A stretch of 15,136 nt of DNA. Source: JBEIFW01 sp044370695. GTDB lineage: Bacteria; Actinomycetota; Acidimicrobiia; Acidimicrobiales; Ilumatobacteraceae. The stretch spans positions 1 through 15,136 of the forward strand of contig JBILVB010000098.1 of the NCBI GenBank assembly GCA_044370695.1. Reading direction: 5' to 3'. Positions 1 to 6,863 of the stretch are shown here, piece by piece. The notes below the pieces were generated by a model. That model was not told where the DNA came from. It made no database searches and saw only the letters and a program-made list of their open reading frames with translations. The translations under genes and the position numbers were made by a program. Each line of letters opens with the position of its first letter. Position 1 is the first letter of the stretch.

Positions 1-308
1 CGGGTGGCGAACATGTAGAAGCGAGCCTCGACCGGCGAGCCGAAGCGGAACGCCATGCCGTCGAAGCCGGCGAGCGAACCGACCTCCATGAGCCCGCGGG
101 CCCGGCGCTGCGGGGTGTCCGCGAGCAGCAGACACCACTCCCGCCGGCTGCCGTCCGCGAGCACGACGGTGACCGAGACCGTCCCGAACTGCTCGAACGG
201 CGGCGGCGCAGCAGCCGACGACGGTGCCCCGCCGCACGCCGGCGCGAAGAGCGCGACCACCGCCGCCGCGGTGAGGGCCTGCGCCCATGATCGACAGCGC
301 CGCAGCAC
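1..308 (-). CDS. DUF192 family secreted protein (partial, 3' end beyond window)
   Basis: About 102 N-terminal residues are visible; the rest lies left of the window. The protein opens with a basic stretch and a hydrophobic segment (about residues 9-24) ending in FAPACGG. This looks like a signal peptide, possibly a lipoprotein signal with Cys25 as the lipidated residue, although the residue at -3 is Ala rather than the usual Leu. The mature part carries RARGLMEVGSLAGFDGMAFRF followed by EARFYMFAT, which fits the DUF192 pattern (RGLM, then GM.F.F, then a W/Y-M-x-N/A-T motif). DUF192 has no settled biochemical role; members are small and usually exported. The GTG start is chosen because TACGGT lies 6 nt upstream, which predicts a leaderless transcript. 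It is divergent from the small CxxC gene with 31 bp between starts. Family call is fairly secure from motifs; function unknown. Confidence 0.7.
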   Translation of the reverse strand, partial: MLRRCRSWAQALTAAAVVALFAPACGGAPSSAAAPPPFEQFGTVSVTVVLADGSRREWCLLLADTPQRRARGLMEVGSLAGFDGMAFRFGSPVEARFYMFAT

Positions 309-314
309 GCCGGC

Positions 315-320
315 ACCGTA
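315..320 (-). promoter_or_regulatory. -10 element for the DUF192 gene
   Basis: On the minus strand this reads TACGGT and ends 6 nt before the GTG start at 308. It fits the actinobacterial -10 pattern TAnnnT at a spacing that puts the transcription start at or next to the start codon. No Shine-Dalgarno sequence is seen. Confidence 0.55.
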
Positions 321-326
321 GGTCGG

Positions 327-332
327 TAGCGT
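327..332 (+). promoter_or_regulatory. -10 element for the small CxxC protein gene
   Basis: TAGCGT ends 7 nt before the GTG at 340. The hexamer overlaps an alternative GTG at 331, which makes 340 the better start. It sits 6 bp from the opposing hexamer of the DUF192 gene. Confidence 0.55.
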
Positions 333-339
333 GCCTGCC

Positions 340-513
340 GTGGGCACCTGTGACAGCTGTGGTCGCGAGGACGAGGAGCTCTACGCCGTCCATCGCGTCT
401 ACGTCACCCCCGAGGCCTGGGACACCCCTGGTTCGTCCCGGCAGCTCGACGACGTCGAGCGCTGGTGCCTGGTGTGCGTCAGCCACTACCCGCACGAACC
501 CGCCGCGCCGTGA
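340..513 (+). CDS. Small conserved protein with two CxxC pairs (putative zinc ribbon)
   Basis: A 57-residue protein with two cysteine pairs, Cys4-x2-Cys7 (TCDSCG) and Cys43-x2-Cys46 (WCLVC), plus His49 and His52 just after. The arrangement suggests one four-cysteine zinc site holding a small fold; zinc binding is inferred, not shown. Between the pairs lies ELYAVHRVYVTPEAW. There is no signal peptide or membrane segment, so a cytoplasmic location is expected. An in-frame GTG at 331 would add three residues, but it lies within the -10 hexamer, so 340 is preferred. The gene runs convergently with the DUF5318 gene, the two stop codons being 7 bp apart. I do not recognise a named family. The clustered Cys codons and the well-placed promoter argue that it is a real gene. 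Confidence 0.62.
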   Translation: MGTCDSCGREDEELYAVHRVYVTPEAWDTPGSSRQLDDVERWCLVCVSHYPHEPAAP

Positions 514-520
514 GCAACGG

Positions 521-928
521 CTAGGAGCTGCGGGCCGCCCGGCGGCGGCCACCGGCGGGGAACACCCGCAGGAGGTGATGCCACGAGCACGCCGGGCACA
601 CCTCCACGACGTACGCAGCGAGGTCGTCGGCCCGGCGGTTCAACTGGGCCAGCTCCCGGGCCGTCGTGACGCACCTGCCGTGAGCCGGGAGTCGGGGCCC
701 GAAGACGTAGGTGACCAGGACGAGCTTGACCTCTTCGCAGATCGGGCAGGTCACGCTGGTGGGCGCGCCGAGCTCGCGAGCGGCCCGAACCAGTTCGGGG
801 TGGGCATCGCACACCTGGTGGCGGGCGAGACGGCCGCGTCGGTACTCGTTGACCAGGGCTCGGCGCGCCAGCCGGTGGTCGACCACGCCCCGCGCGCCCC
901 CACGCAGCGCTCCGGACGAGAAGGTCAT
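521..928 (-). CDS. DUF5318 family zinc-ribbon-like protein
   Basis: A 135-residue cytoplasmic protein. The N-terminal part VVDHRLARRALVNEYRRGR is followed by VCDAHPELVRAAREL. Next come CPIC (61-64), the block LVTYVFGPRLPAHGRCVTT, then YVVEVCPACSWHHL with CPAC (111-114). This order matches DUF5318, an actinobacterial family with two CxxC pairs that likely bind one zinc; its function is unknown. The frame is open upstream to a GTG at 1015, but the ATG at 928 is chosen for two reasons: it starts shortly before the conserved region, and a TAGCGT hexamer lies 8 nt before it. The C-terminus is Arg/Ala-rich and uninformative. It diverges from the methyltransferase gene across about 95 bp. Mycobacteria also keep a DUF5318 gene near their origin region, so the location is typical. 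Confidence 0.8.
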   Translation of the reverse strand: MTFSSGALRGGARGVVDHRLARRALVNEYRRGRLARHQVCDAHPELVRAARELGAPTSVTCPICEEVKLVLVTYVFGPRLPAHGRCVTTARELAQLNRRADDLAAYVVEVCPACSWHHLLRVFPAGGRRRAARSS

Positions 929-936
929 GAGCGCCA

Positions 937-942
937 ACGCTA
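937..942 (-). promoter_or_regulatory. -10 element for the DUF5318 gene
   Basis: Minus-strand TAGCGT ends 8 nt before the ATG at 928. It supports that internal ATG over the GTG at 1015 that opens the frame further upstream. Confidence 0.5.
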
Positions 943-1010
943 CCGGCGTCACGGCGATGAGGACCGAGCGGGCCCGACGCTGCATCCACCGACGCGACCG
1001 GAGCCGGGGC

Positions 1011-1016
1011 CACACT
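1011..1016 (+). promoter_or_regulatory. Possible degenerate -10 element for the methyltransferase gene
   Basis: CACACT ends 7 nt before the ATG at 1024. It lacks the first T of TAnnnT but sits at the same spacing as the better examples in the window. The intervening bases are almost all G, which may also act as a poor ribosome site. Confidence 0.25.
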
Positions 1017-1023
1017 GGGGGGC

Positions 1024-1617
1024 ATGGCCGGCGGCGACATCACCTACGGCACGGCGATCCCCGGGGAGTCCGAGCTCCGCCTCCTCGGCGACCTCGCCGG
1101 TCGGCGCGTCCTCGAACTCGGCTGCCCGTTCCCGGCCAACCCGGTCGCCTACGCGCAGCGGGGGGCCAAGGCGATCGTCGTCGACCCCTCCCCGGTCCGG
1201 CTTGCCGAGGTGCGGGCCGCCGCCGATGCCGCAGAGGTCCGCATCGAGTCGCATCGGGCCGAGACGGCCGAGTTGGGCTTCGCCACGAGCGGCTCGATCG
1301 ACGTCGTCGTGTCGGCTGGCGCGCTCGACGCCGCCGAGGACCTCAACCGCGTGTTCCGTCAGGTGCATCGGGTCCTCAAGCCCTCGGGCATCTTCGTGGT
1401 CGCGCTGGCCCACCCGCTGACCCGGATGCTCGACGGCGGGGAGGTCGTGCTGCGCCGGCCCTACTGGGCCGCCGAGGGCCGCACCGTGTCGGGCCTGTTC
1501 GCGGGACTCGGACGCGCCGGGTTCCAGGTCGAGGTCCTCGCCGAACCTGTACCCGTCGGCGCCGCCAGTCTCGTGCCCCCGGTCGTCGTGCTGCGGACCC
1601 GCAAACTCGGGATCTGA
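1024..1617 (+). CDS. Class I SAM-dependent methyltransferase
   Basis: A 197-residue cytoplasmic protein with the Rossmann-type methyltransferase core. Motif I is VLELGCPFPANPVAYAQRGA (residues 29-48), although the usual GxGxG is reduced to GCPFPAN. Motif II ends in the acidic residue of IVVDPS (Asp54), expected to hold the ribose of SAM. A later strand SIDVVVSAGALD fits motif IV, and FRQVHRVLKPSGIFVVALAHP fits the usual post-motif helix and strand. The family resembles UbiE/Methyltransf_11 enzymes, but the substrate cannot be read from sequence. The C-terminal region PVPVGAASLVPPVVVLRTRKL looks like the final beta hairpin. The ATG is the only start close to the conserved region. The gene meets the CCA-adding enzyme gene tail to tail with a 7 bp gap. 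Confidence 0.8.
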   Translation: MAGGDITYGTAIPGESELRLLGDLAGRRVLELGCPFPANPVAYAQRGAKAIVVDPSPVRLAEVRAAADAAEVRIESHRAETAELGFATSGSIDVVVSAGALDAAEDLNRVFRQVHRVLKPSGIFVVALAHPLTRMLDGGEVVLRRPYWAAEGRTVSGLFAGLGRAGFQVEVLAEPVPVGAASLVPPVVVLRTRKLGI

Positions 1618-1624
1618 TCCGCGG

Positions 1625-3022
1625 TCAGCTGCGCTGCGCCCACCAGGCATCCAGCCGGCGCGCCGCCTCGTCCGGGCCCAGCGGGCCTTCCTCGATCCGC
1701 AGTTCGAGCAGGAACGCAAGGGCCTGGCCGACCACCGGGCCCGGCGGCACACCCAGGCGTTCCATCACCGCGCGCCCGTCGAGATCGGGCCGCAGGGCGG
1801 CGAGCTCTTCCTCGGCTTCGAGTTCGGCGATGCGCGCTTCGAGTTCGTCCATGCGTCGGGCGAGCGTGGCCGCCTTGCGGGCGTTGCGTGTCGTGCAATC
1901 GCACCGGGTGAGCACGTTGAGCTCCGCGAGCAGCGGCCCGGCGTCGCGGACGTACCGCCGCACGGCGGAGTCGGTCCACCCCATCTGGTAGGTGTGGAAA
2001 CGCAGATGGAGAGCCACGAGCTCGGTCACGGCCTCGACGTCGTCGTTGCCGTACCGCAGCGCGGTCATGCGATCCCGCGTCATGCGAGCGCCGACCACCT
2101 CGTGGTGGTGGAAGCTCACGCCCTTGCCCCCCCGGATCGAGCGGGTCTTGGGCTTGCCGACGTCGTGGAACAGCGCGGCGAGCCGGGTGCGGCGGAAGTC
2201 GAAGTCCGGGTGCGCGTCCGGGCGGACGTTCTCGATGACGGCGAGCGTGTGCGTCAGGACGTCCTTGTGCCGGTGGATCGGATCCTGCTCGAGGCGCATG
2301 GCCGGCAGTTCGGGCAGGAACTCCTCGGCCAACCCGGTGTCGACGACGAACCACAACCCCGGCGAGGGTCGATCGGTCACGATCAACTTGTCGAGTTCGT
2401 CCCGGACGCGTTCGGCCGAGACGATCTCCAACCGGTGCCGCAACCGGTGTACCGCCTCGACGAGTTCGGGGACGGGCTCCAGTCCGAGGCGGGCGACGAA
2501 CCGAGCCGCCCGCAGCATCCGCAGCGGGTCCTCCGTGAAGGACACCTCCGGTGCCAGCGGGGTGCGCAGGCGCTTGGCGAGGAGGTCGACGGCGCCGTCG
2601 TACGGATCGATCAGACGCACCTCCCCGCCGACCCGCAGGGCCATCGCGTTGATCGTGAAGTCCCGCCGGGACAGGTCCTCGTCCAGGGAGTCCGAGAACG
2701 ACACCTCCGGCTTGCGGCTCTCCGGCGCGTACGACTCGCCGCGATGGGTGGTGATCTCGATGGTGCGACCGCCCCGGCGGGCACCGATGGTGCCGAAACG
2801 CTCCCCCTGCAACCAGATCGCGTCGGCCCATCCGTCGAGCACGCGGCGGATCACCTCCGGGCGCGCGTCGGTCGTGCAGTCGAGATCGTTGGCGTCGCCG
2901 GCGCCGAGCAGCAGGTCGCGTACCGTGCCGCCGACGAGGTAGAGCGAGTGCCCCGTCGCGGCGAACCGCTCCCCGAGCGGGGAGAGTTCGGCGAGCACGG
3001 GGGCGAAGCGATCCGGCACCAC
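1625..3022 (-). CDS. pcnA: CCA tRNA nucleotidyltransferase
   Basis: A 465-residue class II nucleotidyltransferase that adds or repairs the 3' CCA of tRNAs using CTP and ATP. The head domain shows LVGGTVRDLLLG (about 29-40) and the catalytic carboxylates in ANDLDCTTDARPE (Asp46, Asp48). These are followed by LSRRDFTINAMAL and EDPLRMLRAARFVARLGLEP, the motifs used for nucleotide selection and fingers. An HD domain follows, with RLAALFHDVGKPKTR, and a helical tail. The length is close to mycobacterial PcnA (Rv3907c). The annotation name pcnA suggests poly(A) polymerase, but actinobacterial members of this locus are usually taken as CCA-adding. The start is a GTG-GTG pair; TAGCCT lies 7 nt before the first. 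It follows the histone-deacetylase-like gene after 42 bp and has its own promoter. Confidence 0.93.
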   Translation of the reverse strand: MVPDRFAPVLAELSPLGERFAATGHSLYLVGGTVRDLLLGAGDANDLDCTTDARPEVIRRVLDGWADAIWLQGERFGTIGARRGGRTIEITTHRGESYAPESRKPEVSFSDSLDEDLSRRDFTINAMALRVGGEVRLIDPYDGAVDLLAKRLRTPLAPEVSFTEDPLRMLRAARFVARLGLEPVPELVEAVHRLRHRLEIVSAERVRDELDKLIVTDRPSPGLWFVVDTGLAEEFLPELPAMRLEQDPIHRHKDVLTHTLAVIENVRPDAHPDFDFRRTRLAALFHDVGKPKTRSIRGGKGVSFHHHEVVGARMTRDRMTALRYGNDDVEAVTELVALHLRFHTYQMGWTDSAVRRYVRDAGPLLAELNVLTRCDCTTRNARKAATLARRMDELEARIAELEAEEELAALRPDLDGRAVMERLGVPPGPVVGQALAFLLELRIEEGPLGPDEAARRLDAWWAQRS

Positions 3023-3029
3023 GCCTCGG

Positions 3030-3035
3030 AGGCTA
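3030..3035 (-). promoter_or_regulatory. -10 element for the CCA-adding enzyme gene
   Basis: Minus-strand TAGCCT ends 7 nt before the GTG at 3022. It lies in the 42 bp gap after the upstream hydrolase gene, so this gene can be transcribed alone. Confidence 0.5.
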
Positions 3036-3064
3036 CCGACGAGGCGCTCGCGCTGCCGGTTCGT

Positions 3065-4072
3065 TCAACTCCAGGACAACTGCACGCGCCGAGCGGCAAC
3101 GACCGCCTCTGCGCCCGGGCCACCGCCGGTCGGCGGTTCCGGCGCGACGGTCACGCCGGCCAACGCCCCGAGGCACGCGGCCGTCGAGTCGGCGAGGGCC
3201 TGGAGGTCGTAGCCGCCCTCGAGGAACGCAAGACGACGACCGGGCCCCACGGCAGCCATCAGGCGGGCCGTCATCGGACCGAAATCCCCCGACGACAGCC
3301 CCAGCCCGGTGAGCGGATCACGACGGTGCGCGTCGAAGCCCGCCGACAGCAGCATCCACGTGGGCGAGAACCGCTCGACCACCGGCAGGATCACCTCGTC
3401 GAGCGCACGCAGGTAGACGTCACCGGTCGCTCCGGCCGGGAGCGGGACGTTGACCGTCGTGCCGAGCCCGTCGCCGGTCCCGGTCTCGTGGAGACCACCG
3501 GTTCCCGGGTAGAGGGGCCACTCGTGCAACGACACGTAGAGCACCCGGCCGTCACCGTAGAAAGCGTCCTGGGTTCCGTTGCCATGATGTGCGTCGTAGT
3601 CGACGACGGCGACGCGCTCGCCGCAAGCGGCCAACGTGGCCGCAGTGATGGCCACGTTGTTCAGCAGGCAGAACCCCATCGACCGCCTCGGGGTGGCGTG
3701 ATGGCCCGGTGGGCGCACGGCGCAGAAGGCGCTTTCGGCCACGCCGGCGTCGAGCGCCTCGACCGCGGCGAGCCCGGCGCCGGCTGCGAGGACCGCCGCA
3801 TCCCACGATGACGACGTCGCCGCCGTGTCACCGTCGATCGAGCCGCCACCGGCCGCACAGAACCGCTCCAAGGCGTCGAGGTGCGCCGGATCGTGGACCG
3901 CGGCCAACTCCTCGAGGCGGGCCCGGCGGACCTCGAGCGGCACGAGGGCCTCGGCGACGTCGCCGAGGCGGGCGCCGCTGAGCACGGCCTCGAGCCGAGC
4001 CGGCCGCTCCGGATGACCGCGGCCGGCGTCGTGGTCCAGGCATCGCTCATGGGTGGCGAACAGGATCCGCAC
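3065..4072 (-). CDS. Class II histone-deacetylase-like (AcuC/acetylpolyamine amidohydrolase family) zinc hydrolase
   Basis: A 335-residue arginase-fold deacetylase. The hallmark motifs appear in order: GHPERPARLEAV near the N-terminus, then CAVRPPGHHATP with the tandem catalytic histidines. Next is VAVVDYDAHHGNGTQDAFY with the zinc-binding Asp and His, then LLSAGFDAHRRDPL with the second zinc Asp. LEGGYDL carries the transition-state Tyr. All catalytic residues are present, so an active amide hydrolase is expected. Relatives act on acetyl-lysine in proteins (for example acetyl-CoA synthetase) or on acetylated polyamines, and the substrate cannot be chosen here. The GTG start is supported by TAGGGT 9 nt upstream. 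It diverges from a GNAT acetyltransferase gene 38 bp away, a suggestive but unproven acetylation/deacetylation pair. The tail after EPPTGG is low complexity. Confidence 0.9.
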   Translation of the reverse strand: MRILFATHERCLDHDAGRGHPERPARLEAVLSGARLGDVAEALVPLEVRRARLEELAAVHDPAHLDALERFCAAGGGSIDGDTAATSSSWDAAVLAAGAGLAAVEALDAGVAESAFCAVRPPGHHATPRRSMGFCLLNNVAITAATLAACGERVAVVDYDAHHGNGTQDAFYGDGRVLYVSLHEWPLYPGTGGLHETGTGDGLGTTVNVPLPAGATGDVYLRALDEVILPVVERFSPTWMLLSAGFDAHRRDPLTGLGLSSGDFGPMTARLMAAVGPGRRLAFLEGGYDLQALADSTAACLGALAGVTVAPEPPTGGGPGAEAVVAARRVQLSWS

Positions 4073-4081
4073 AGCCCCGGC

Positions 4082-4087
4082 ACCCTA
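4082..4087 (-). promoter_or_regulatory. -10 element for the deacetylase-like gene
   Basis: Minus-strand TAGGGT ends 9 nt before the GTG at 4072. It is separated by only 8 bp from the opposing hexamer that serves the GNAT gene. Confidence 0.5.
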
Positions 4088-4095
4088 GCGGGCAC

Positions 4096-4101
4096 TAGCG
4101 T
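4096..4101 (+). promoter_or_regulatory. -10 element for the GNAT gene
   Basis: TAGCGT ends 9 nt before the GTG at 4111. A second partial hexamer, TAGCGG, lies 10 bp upstream at 4086-4091. Confidence 0.5.
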
Positions 4102-4110
4102 GCCGTCCCG

Positions 4111-4863
4111 GTGAGAACGACCCGGGGAGCCGGCCCGCACCGCCCGGGCAGCCGCCCCGCCGAGCACCTCGTGCGCCAGGGATCGCGAGCCGTCCGTGTC
4201 GCCCACCTCCGTTCGCGCCACCGACCGGTGGTCATCAGTCCCGTGTCGGGCGCCTCGCCCCCGACGGCCGACACCGTCCGGCGCATCGTCGACGACCTGC
4301 TCGCCGCCGGTCATTCGCGCGTGGTCACGCCAGCGCTCGACCGGCGTGAGCGCGAGCCGTTCCTCGCTGCGGGCGGCACCGTCATCGACGAATTGCACCT
4401 GCTGTCCCGTTCGCTCGATGCCGCTGTCGACCACCCGAGCGAACCGACCACCCGGCGGGCGCGCCGTCGCGACTGGGGACCGGTGGAAGCGCTCGACGAG
4501 CGCGCCTTCGATGCGTTCTGGCACTTCGGCGCAGACGAACTCGCCGATGCGATCGCCGCCACCCCCGCCGCCCGCTTCCGCGTCGTGGGGTCGACACATC
4601 CCTGGGGATACGCCGTGTGCGGCCGCGCCGGGAGCGAAGGATTCGTGCAGCGGCTCGCCGTCGACCCGGCGCGTCAAGGATGCGGCGTCGGTAGCGCCCT
4701 GTTGCTCGACGGGCTGCGCTGGCTGCGGCGGCGTGGGGCCCGCCGGGCCCTCGTGAACACCCAACGCGTCAACGAGCGGGCGCTCACCCTCTACCGGCGC
4801 CACGGGTTCGAACTCGAGCCGAGCGGGCTGAGCGTCGTGGGCTTCGCGGGGCACTCGCCGTGA
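4111..4863 (+). CDS. GNAT family N-acetyltransferase
   Basis: A 250-residue cytoplasmic protein. The C-terminal half is a clear GNAT domain: VQRLAVDPARQGCGVGSALL (179-198) is motif A with the acetyl-CoA pyrophosphate loop RQGCGVG (188-194). It is followed by ALVNTQRVNERALTLYRRHGFE (213-234), the motif B region with the N-x-x-A-x-x-L-Y signature of RimI-like enzymes. The N-terminal half (40-118) is also alpha/beta, and TPALDRREREPFLAAGGTVIDELHLLSRSL resembles the end of a decayed GNAT unit, so a tandem architecture is possible. The acceptor substrate is unknown. The GTG start is supported by a -10 hexamer 9 nt upstream. The stop overlaps the DUF6049 start by 4 nt (GTGA), which implies translational coupling. 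In mycobacteria this slot holds the Nudix gene mutT4. Confidence 0.82.
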   Translation: MRTTRGAGPHRPGSRPAEHLVRQGSRAVRVAHLRSRHRPVVISPVSGASPPTADTVRRIVDDLLAAGHSRVVTPALDRREREPFLAAGGTVIDELHLLSRSLDAAVDHPSEPTTRRARRRDWGPVEALDERAFDAFWHFGADELADAIAATPAARFRVVGSTHPWGYAVCGRAGSEGFVQRLAVDPARQGCGVGSALLLDGLRWLRRRGARRALVNTQRVNERALTLYRRHGFELEPSGLSVVGFAGHSP

Positions 4864-6863
4864 GCGGTCGAGGTGTCGCTCGGCCCCTCGTCGTCCTGGC
4901 GCTCGTCCTGGCGCTCGTCCCCGTCGGGGCCGCGACCGCTGCGGCGGCCCCCGGGCGCGGCTCCTCGCTGCTCACCCTCGAGTCGCACAGCCTCGTGATC
5001 CCACCGGACGGCACCATCGAGCTCCGCGTGCTCATCCCGGCGACGGTGCCCGATGGCGCACGGATCCAGACCACCGTCCACGCCCGGCTGTCCGAACCCG
5101 GCCGCCAGGTCCGCGCCGTGCTCGACGGAGCCGACCCCGGACCGGTCCTGCTGTCGCGCCGCGACACGTTGGCCTCGCTCGAACGGGCACCGGCTCCCCC
5201 CGGCTCGGTGTCCGGCGCGTGGTCGACGCGACTACGCATCCCGACGGTCACCGAGCGCGCCGGGAGCGTCCCTGGCGAGAACGCCCGACTCGCCCAGGCC
5301 GGTTCCTACCCGGTGCGGCTGTCGCTTCGCACTGCGGACACGACCGACGAACTCACCGTGTTCGTCGTACGCAGCCCGGCCGCGCCGGCCGCCGAACCGC
5401 CGGTGCCCGTGGCCATGGTGGTGCCGGTGTCGACGCCGCCGACGATGCGGCCCGACGGCAGCACCGTGGTCCCCGACACGGCCCGCAGCCGTCTCGCCGA
5501 ACTCGACCGGCTGCTGTCGCGGTGGCCGACGGCGGCGATGACCGTCGCCGTGTCGCCCGAGCTCCTCGACGGATTGCGCCGTACGGGCCGCGCCAGCGAC
5601 GCGACGCTCGTCGAATCGTTGCGGTCGTCGCTCGGGGCGCGCGAAGTCCTGTCCCGACCGTACGTGCGTCTCGATCCGTCGACGGCCGCTGCCGAGGGCC
5701 TCGACGCGGCGTTCTCCGACGCGCTCACGCGCGGCGAGGACCTCCTGGCGGCGGAGATCGGTGCCCGACCGGTGCGCACCACCTGGGTGGCGGAGGATCC
5801 GATCACTCCGAGCGGGTTCGCCCTGTTGCGCTCCCGCGGCACCCGTCAGGTGGTCGCGTCCGGGTCGCTGTTCGTCGACGAAGGCGACGACCGCCTCCCC
5901 GGGACGGTGTCGGTCGTCGGCGACGTCTCGAACGTGCCCGTCCTCGTCGCCGACCCGGGCTTGCTCGACCGTCTGGACCCGAGCCGCGACTCCGTGCTCG
6001 GCGCCCATCACCTCGTCGCCGAACTGCTCGGCCGGTGGCTCGACACCGCGGCCGGCGCCGCCCCGACCGGGGCCCCGGTCGTGCTCGCCTTCGACTCCCG
6101 CTGGACACCCGACCCGAACGGGACCGACACGCTGCTGCGGGTCCTGACCGACCCGGCGGTCGCGCCGTTCCTTCGCCTGACCCCGCTGTCGGAAGCGGCC
6201 CGATCCGTCCCCGTCGCCATCGGTCCCGACGGACTGGCCGTGACCCGCACGATGGCGAGCGCGGTCGCCCGCGAGGGATTCGCCGGATTGGCCGAGCGCC
6301 TTGCGGCGTTGCAGTCCTTCGCCGACGCGGCGTCGAGCTTGCGCACGGGGAGCCCGGTCGACACCGAGCCGCTCCGGATCGCCGTGTCGAGTGACCTCAC
6401 GGCGACCGAACGGGACGCATTGCTCGCCAACGTCCAGCGTGAGTCCGACGGGCGACTCGCGGTGATCGAAGAACTGCCCCGCCGGACCGTGACCCTCGGT
6501 GGCGACACCGCGAGCATCCCCATCACCGTTCGCTCTCGCGTCCCGTATCCGGTGCGGGTCCGGATTCGGCTCGAGAGCCCGCGCCTTTCGTTCCCGGCCA
6601 ACGACGAGGTGATCACCGTCGACGGGACGTGGCAGGGGCGGGTGCCGGTCGTCGTGCGCGCCAACGGGACCACACCGGTGACCATCGCCCTGCTCACCCC
6701 CGACGGTGACGTCGAGGTCGGCCGCGGGCAGCTCGAGGTGCGGGCGCTGGGACTGTCCGGCCTCGGCGTGTTGCTGTCCGGCGGAGCGATCCTCGTGCTC
6801 GCAGCCTGGTGGTTGCAGCACAACAGGAGTCGGCGGCGTCGGGCCGGTACCCTCACGCCGTGA
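4860..6863 (+). CDS. DUF6049 family secreted, C-terminally anchored protein
   Basis: A 667-residue envelope protein. The N-terminus has a signal peptide: basic start, then LVVLALVLALVPVGAATAAAA, with cleavage likely near residue 31. A large extracytoplasmic region follows. It begins with beta-rich sequence (LTLESHSLVIPPDGTIELRVLIP), continues through a mixed alpha/beta region, and ends in an Ig-like beta part (VTLGGDTASIPITVRSRVPYPVRVRIRLESPRLSFP). One transmembrane helix (GLGVLLSGGAILVLAAWWL, about 634-652) precedes a short basic cytoplasmic tail. This layout and the position next to pcnA match DUF6049 (Rv3909 in M. tuberculosis), normally followed directly by murJ. Its role is unknown; co-occurrence suggests cell-wall synthesis. 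The GTG start overlaps the GNAT stop by 4 nt. The gene has no Shine-Dalgarno or -10 signal of its own. Here the next gene is degV, not murJ. Confidence 0.82.
   Translation: MSGRGVARPLVVLALVLALVPVGAATAAAAPGRGSSLLTLESHSLVIPPDGTIELRVLIPATVPDGARIQTTVHARLSEPGRQVRAVLDGADPGPVLLSRRDTLASLERAPAPPGSVSGAWSTRLRIPTVTERAGSVPGENARLAQAGSYPVRLSLRTADTTDELTVFVVRSPAAPAAEPPVPVAMVVPVSTPPTMRPDGSTVVPDTARSRLAELDRLLSRWPTAAMTVAVSPELLDGLRRTGRASDATLVESLRSSLGAREVLSRPYVRLDPSTAAAEGLDAAFSDALTRGEDLLAAEIGARPVRTTWVAEDPITPSGFALLRSRGTRQVVASGSLFVDEGDDRLPGTVSVVGDVSNVPVLVADPGLLDRLDPSRDSVLGAHHLVAELLGRWLDTAAGAAPTGAPVVLAFDSRWTPDPNGTDTLLRVLTDPAVAPFLRLTPLSEAARSVPVAIGPDGLAVTRTMASAVAREGFAGLAERLAALQSFADAASSLRTGSPVDTEPLRIAVSSDLTATERDALLANVQRESDGRLAVIEELPRRTVTLGGDTASIPITVRSRVPYPVRVRIRLESPRLSFPANDEVITVDGTWQGRVPVVVRANGTTPVTIALLTPDGDVEVGRGQLEVRALGLSGLGVLLSGGAILVLAAWWLQHNRSRRRRAGTLTP
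6848..6853 (+). promoter_or_regulatory. -10 element for the DegV gene, inside the end of the DUF6049 gene
   Basis: TACCCT ends 6 nt before the GTG at 6860. It lies within the last codons of the upstream gene, so DegV may be both read through from upstream and started as a separate leaderless transcript. Confidence 0.45.

Noticed and set aside
3356..3363. CCACGTGG as a second parS
   Set aside because: Only the CACGTG centre matches; the GTTTC/GAAAC flanks are absent and it lies in the deacetylase coding sequence.
1994..3811. Long plus-strand open frame (605 codons)
   Set aside because: It is antisense to the CCA-adding enzyme and the deacetylase-like gene and shows no motif. A high G+C bias explains the open frame.
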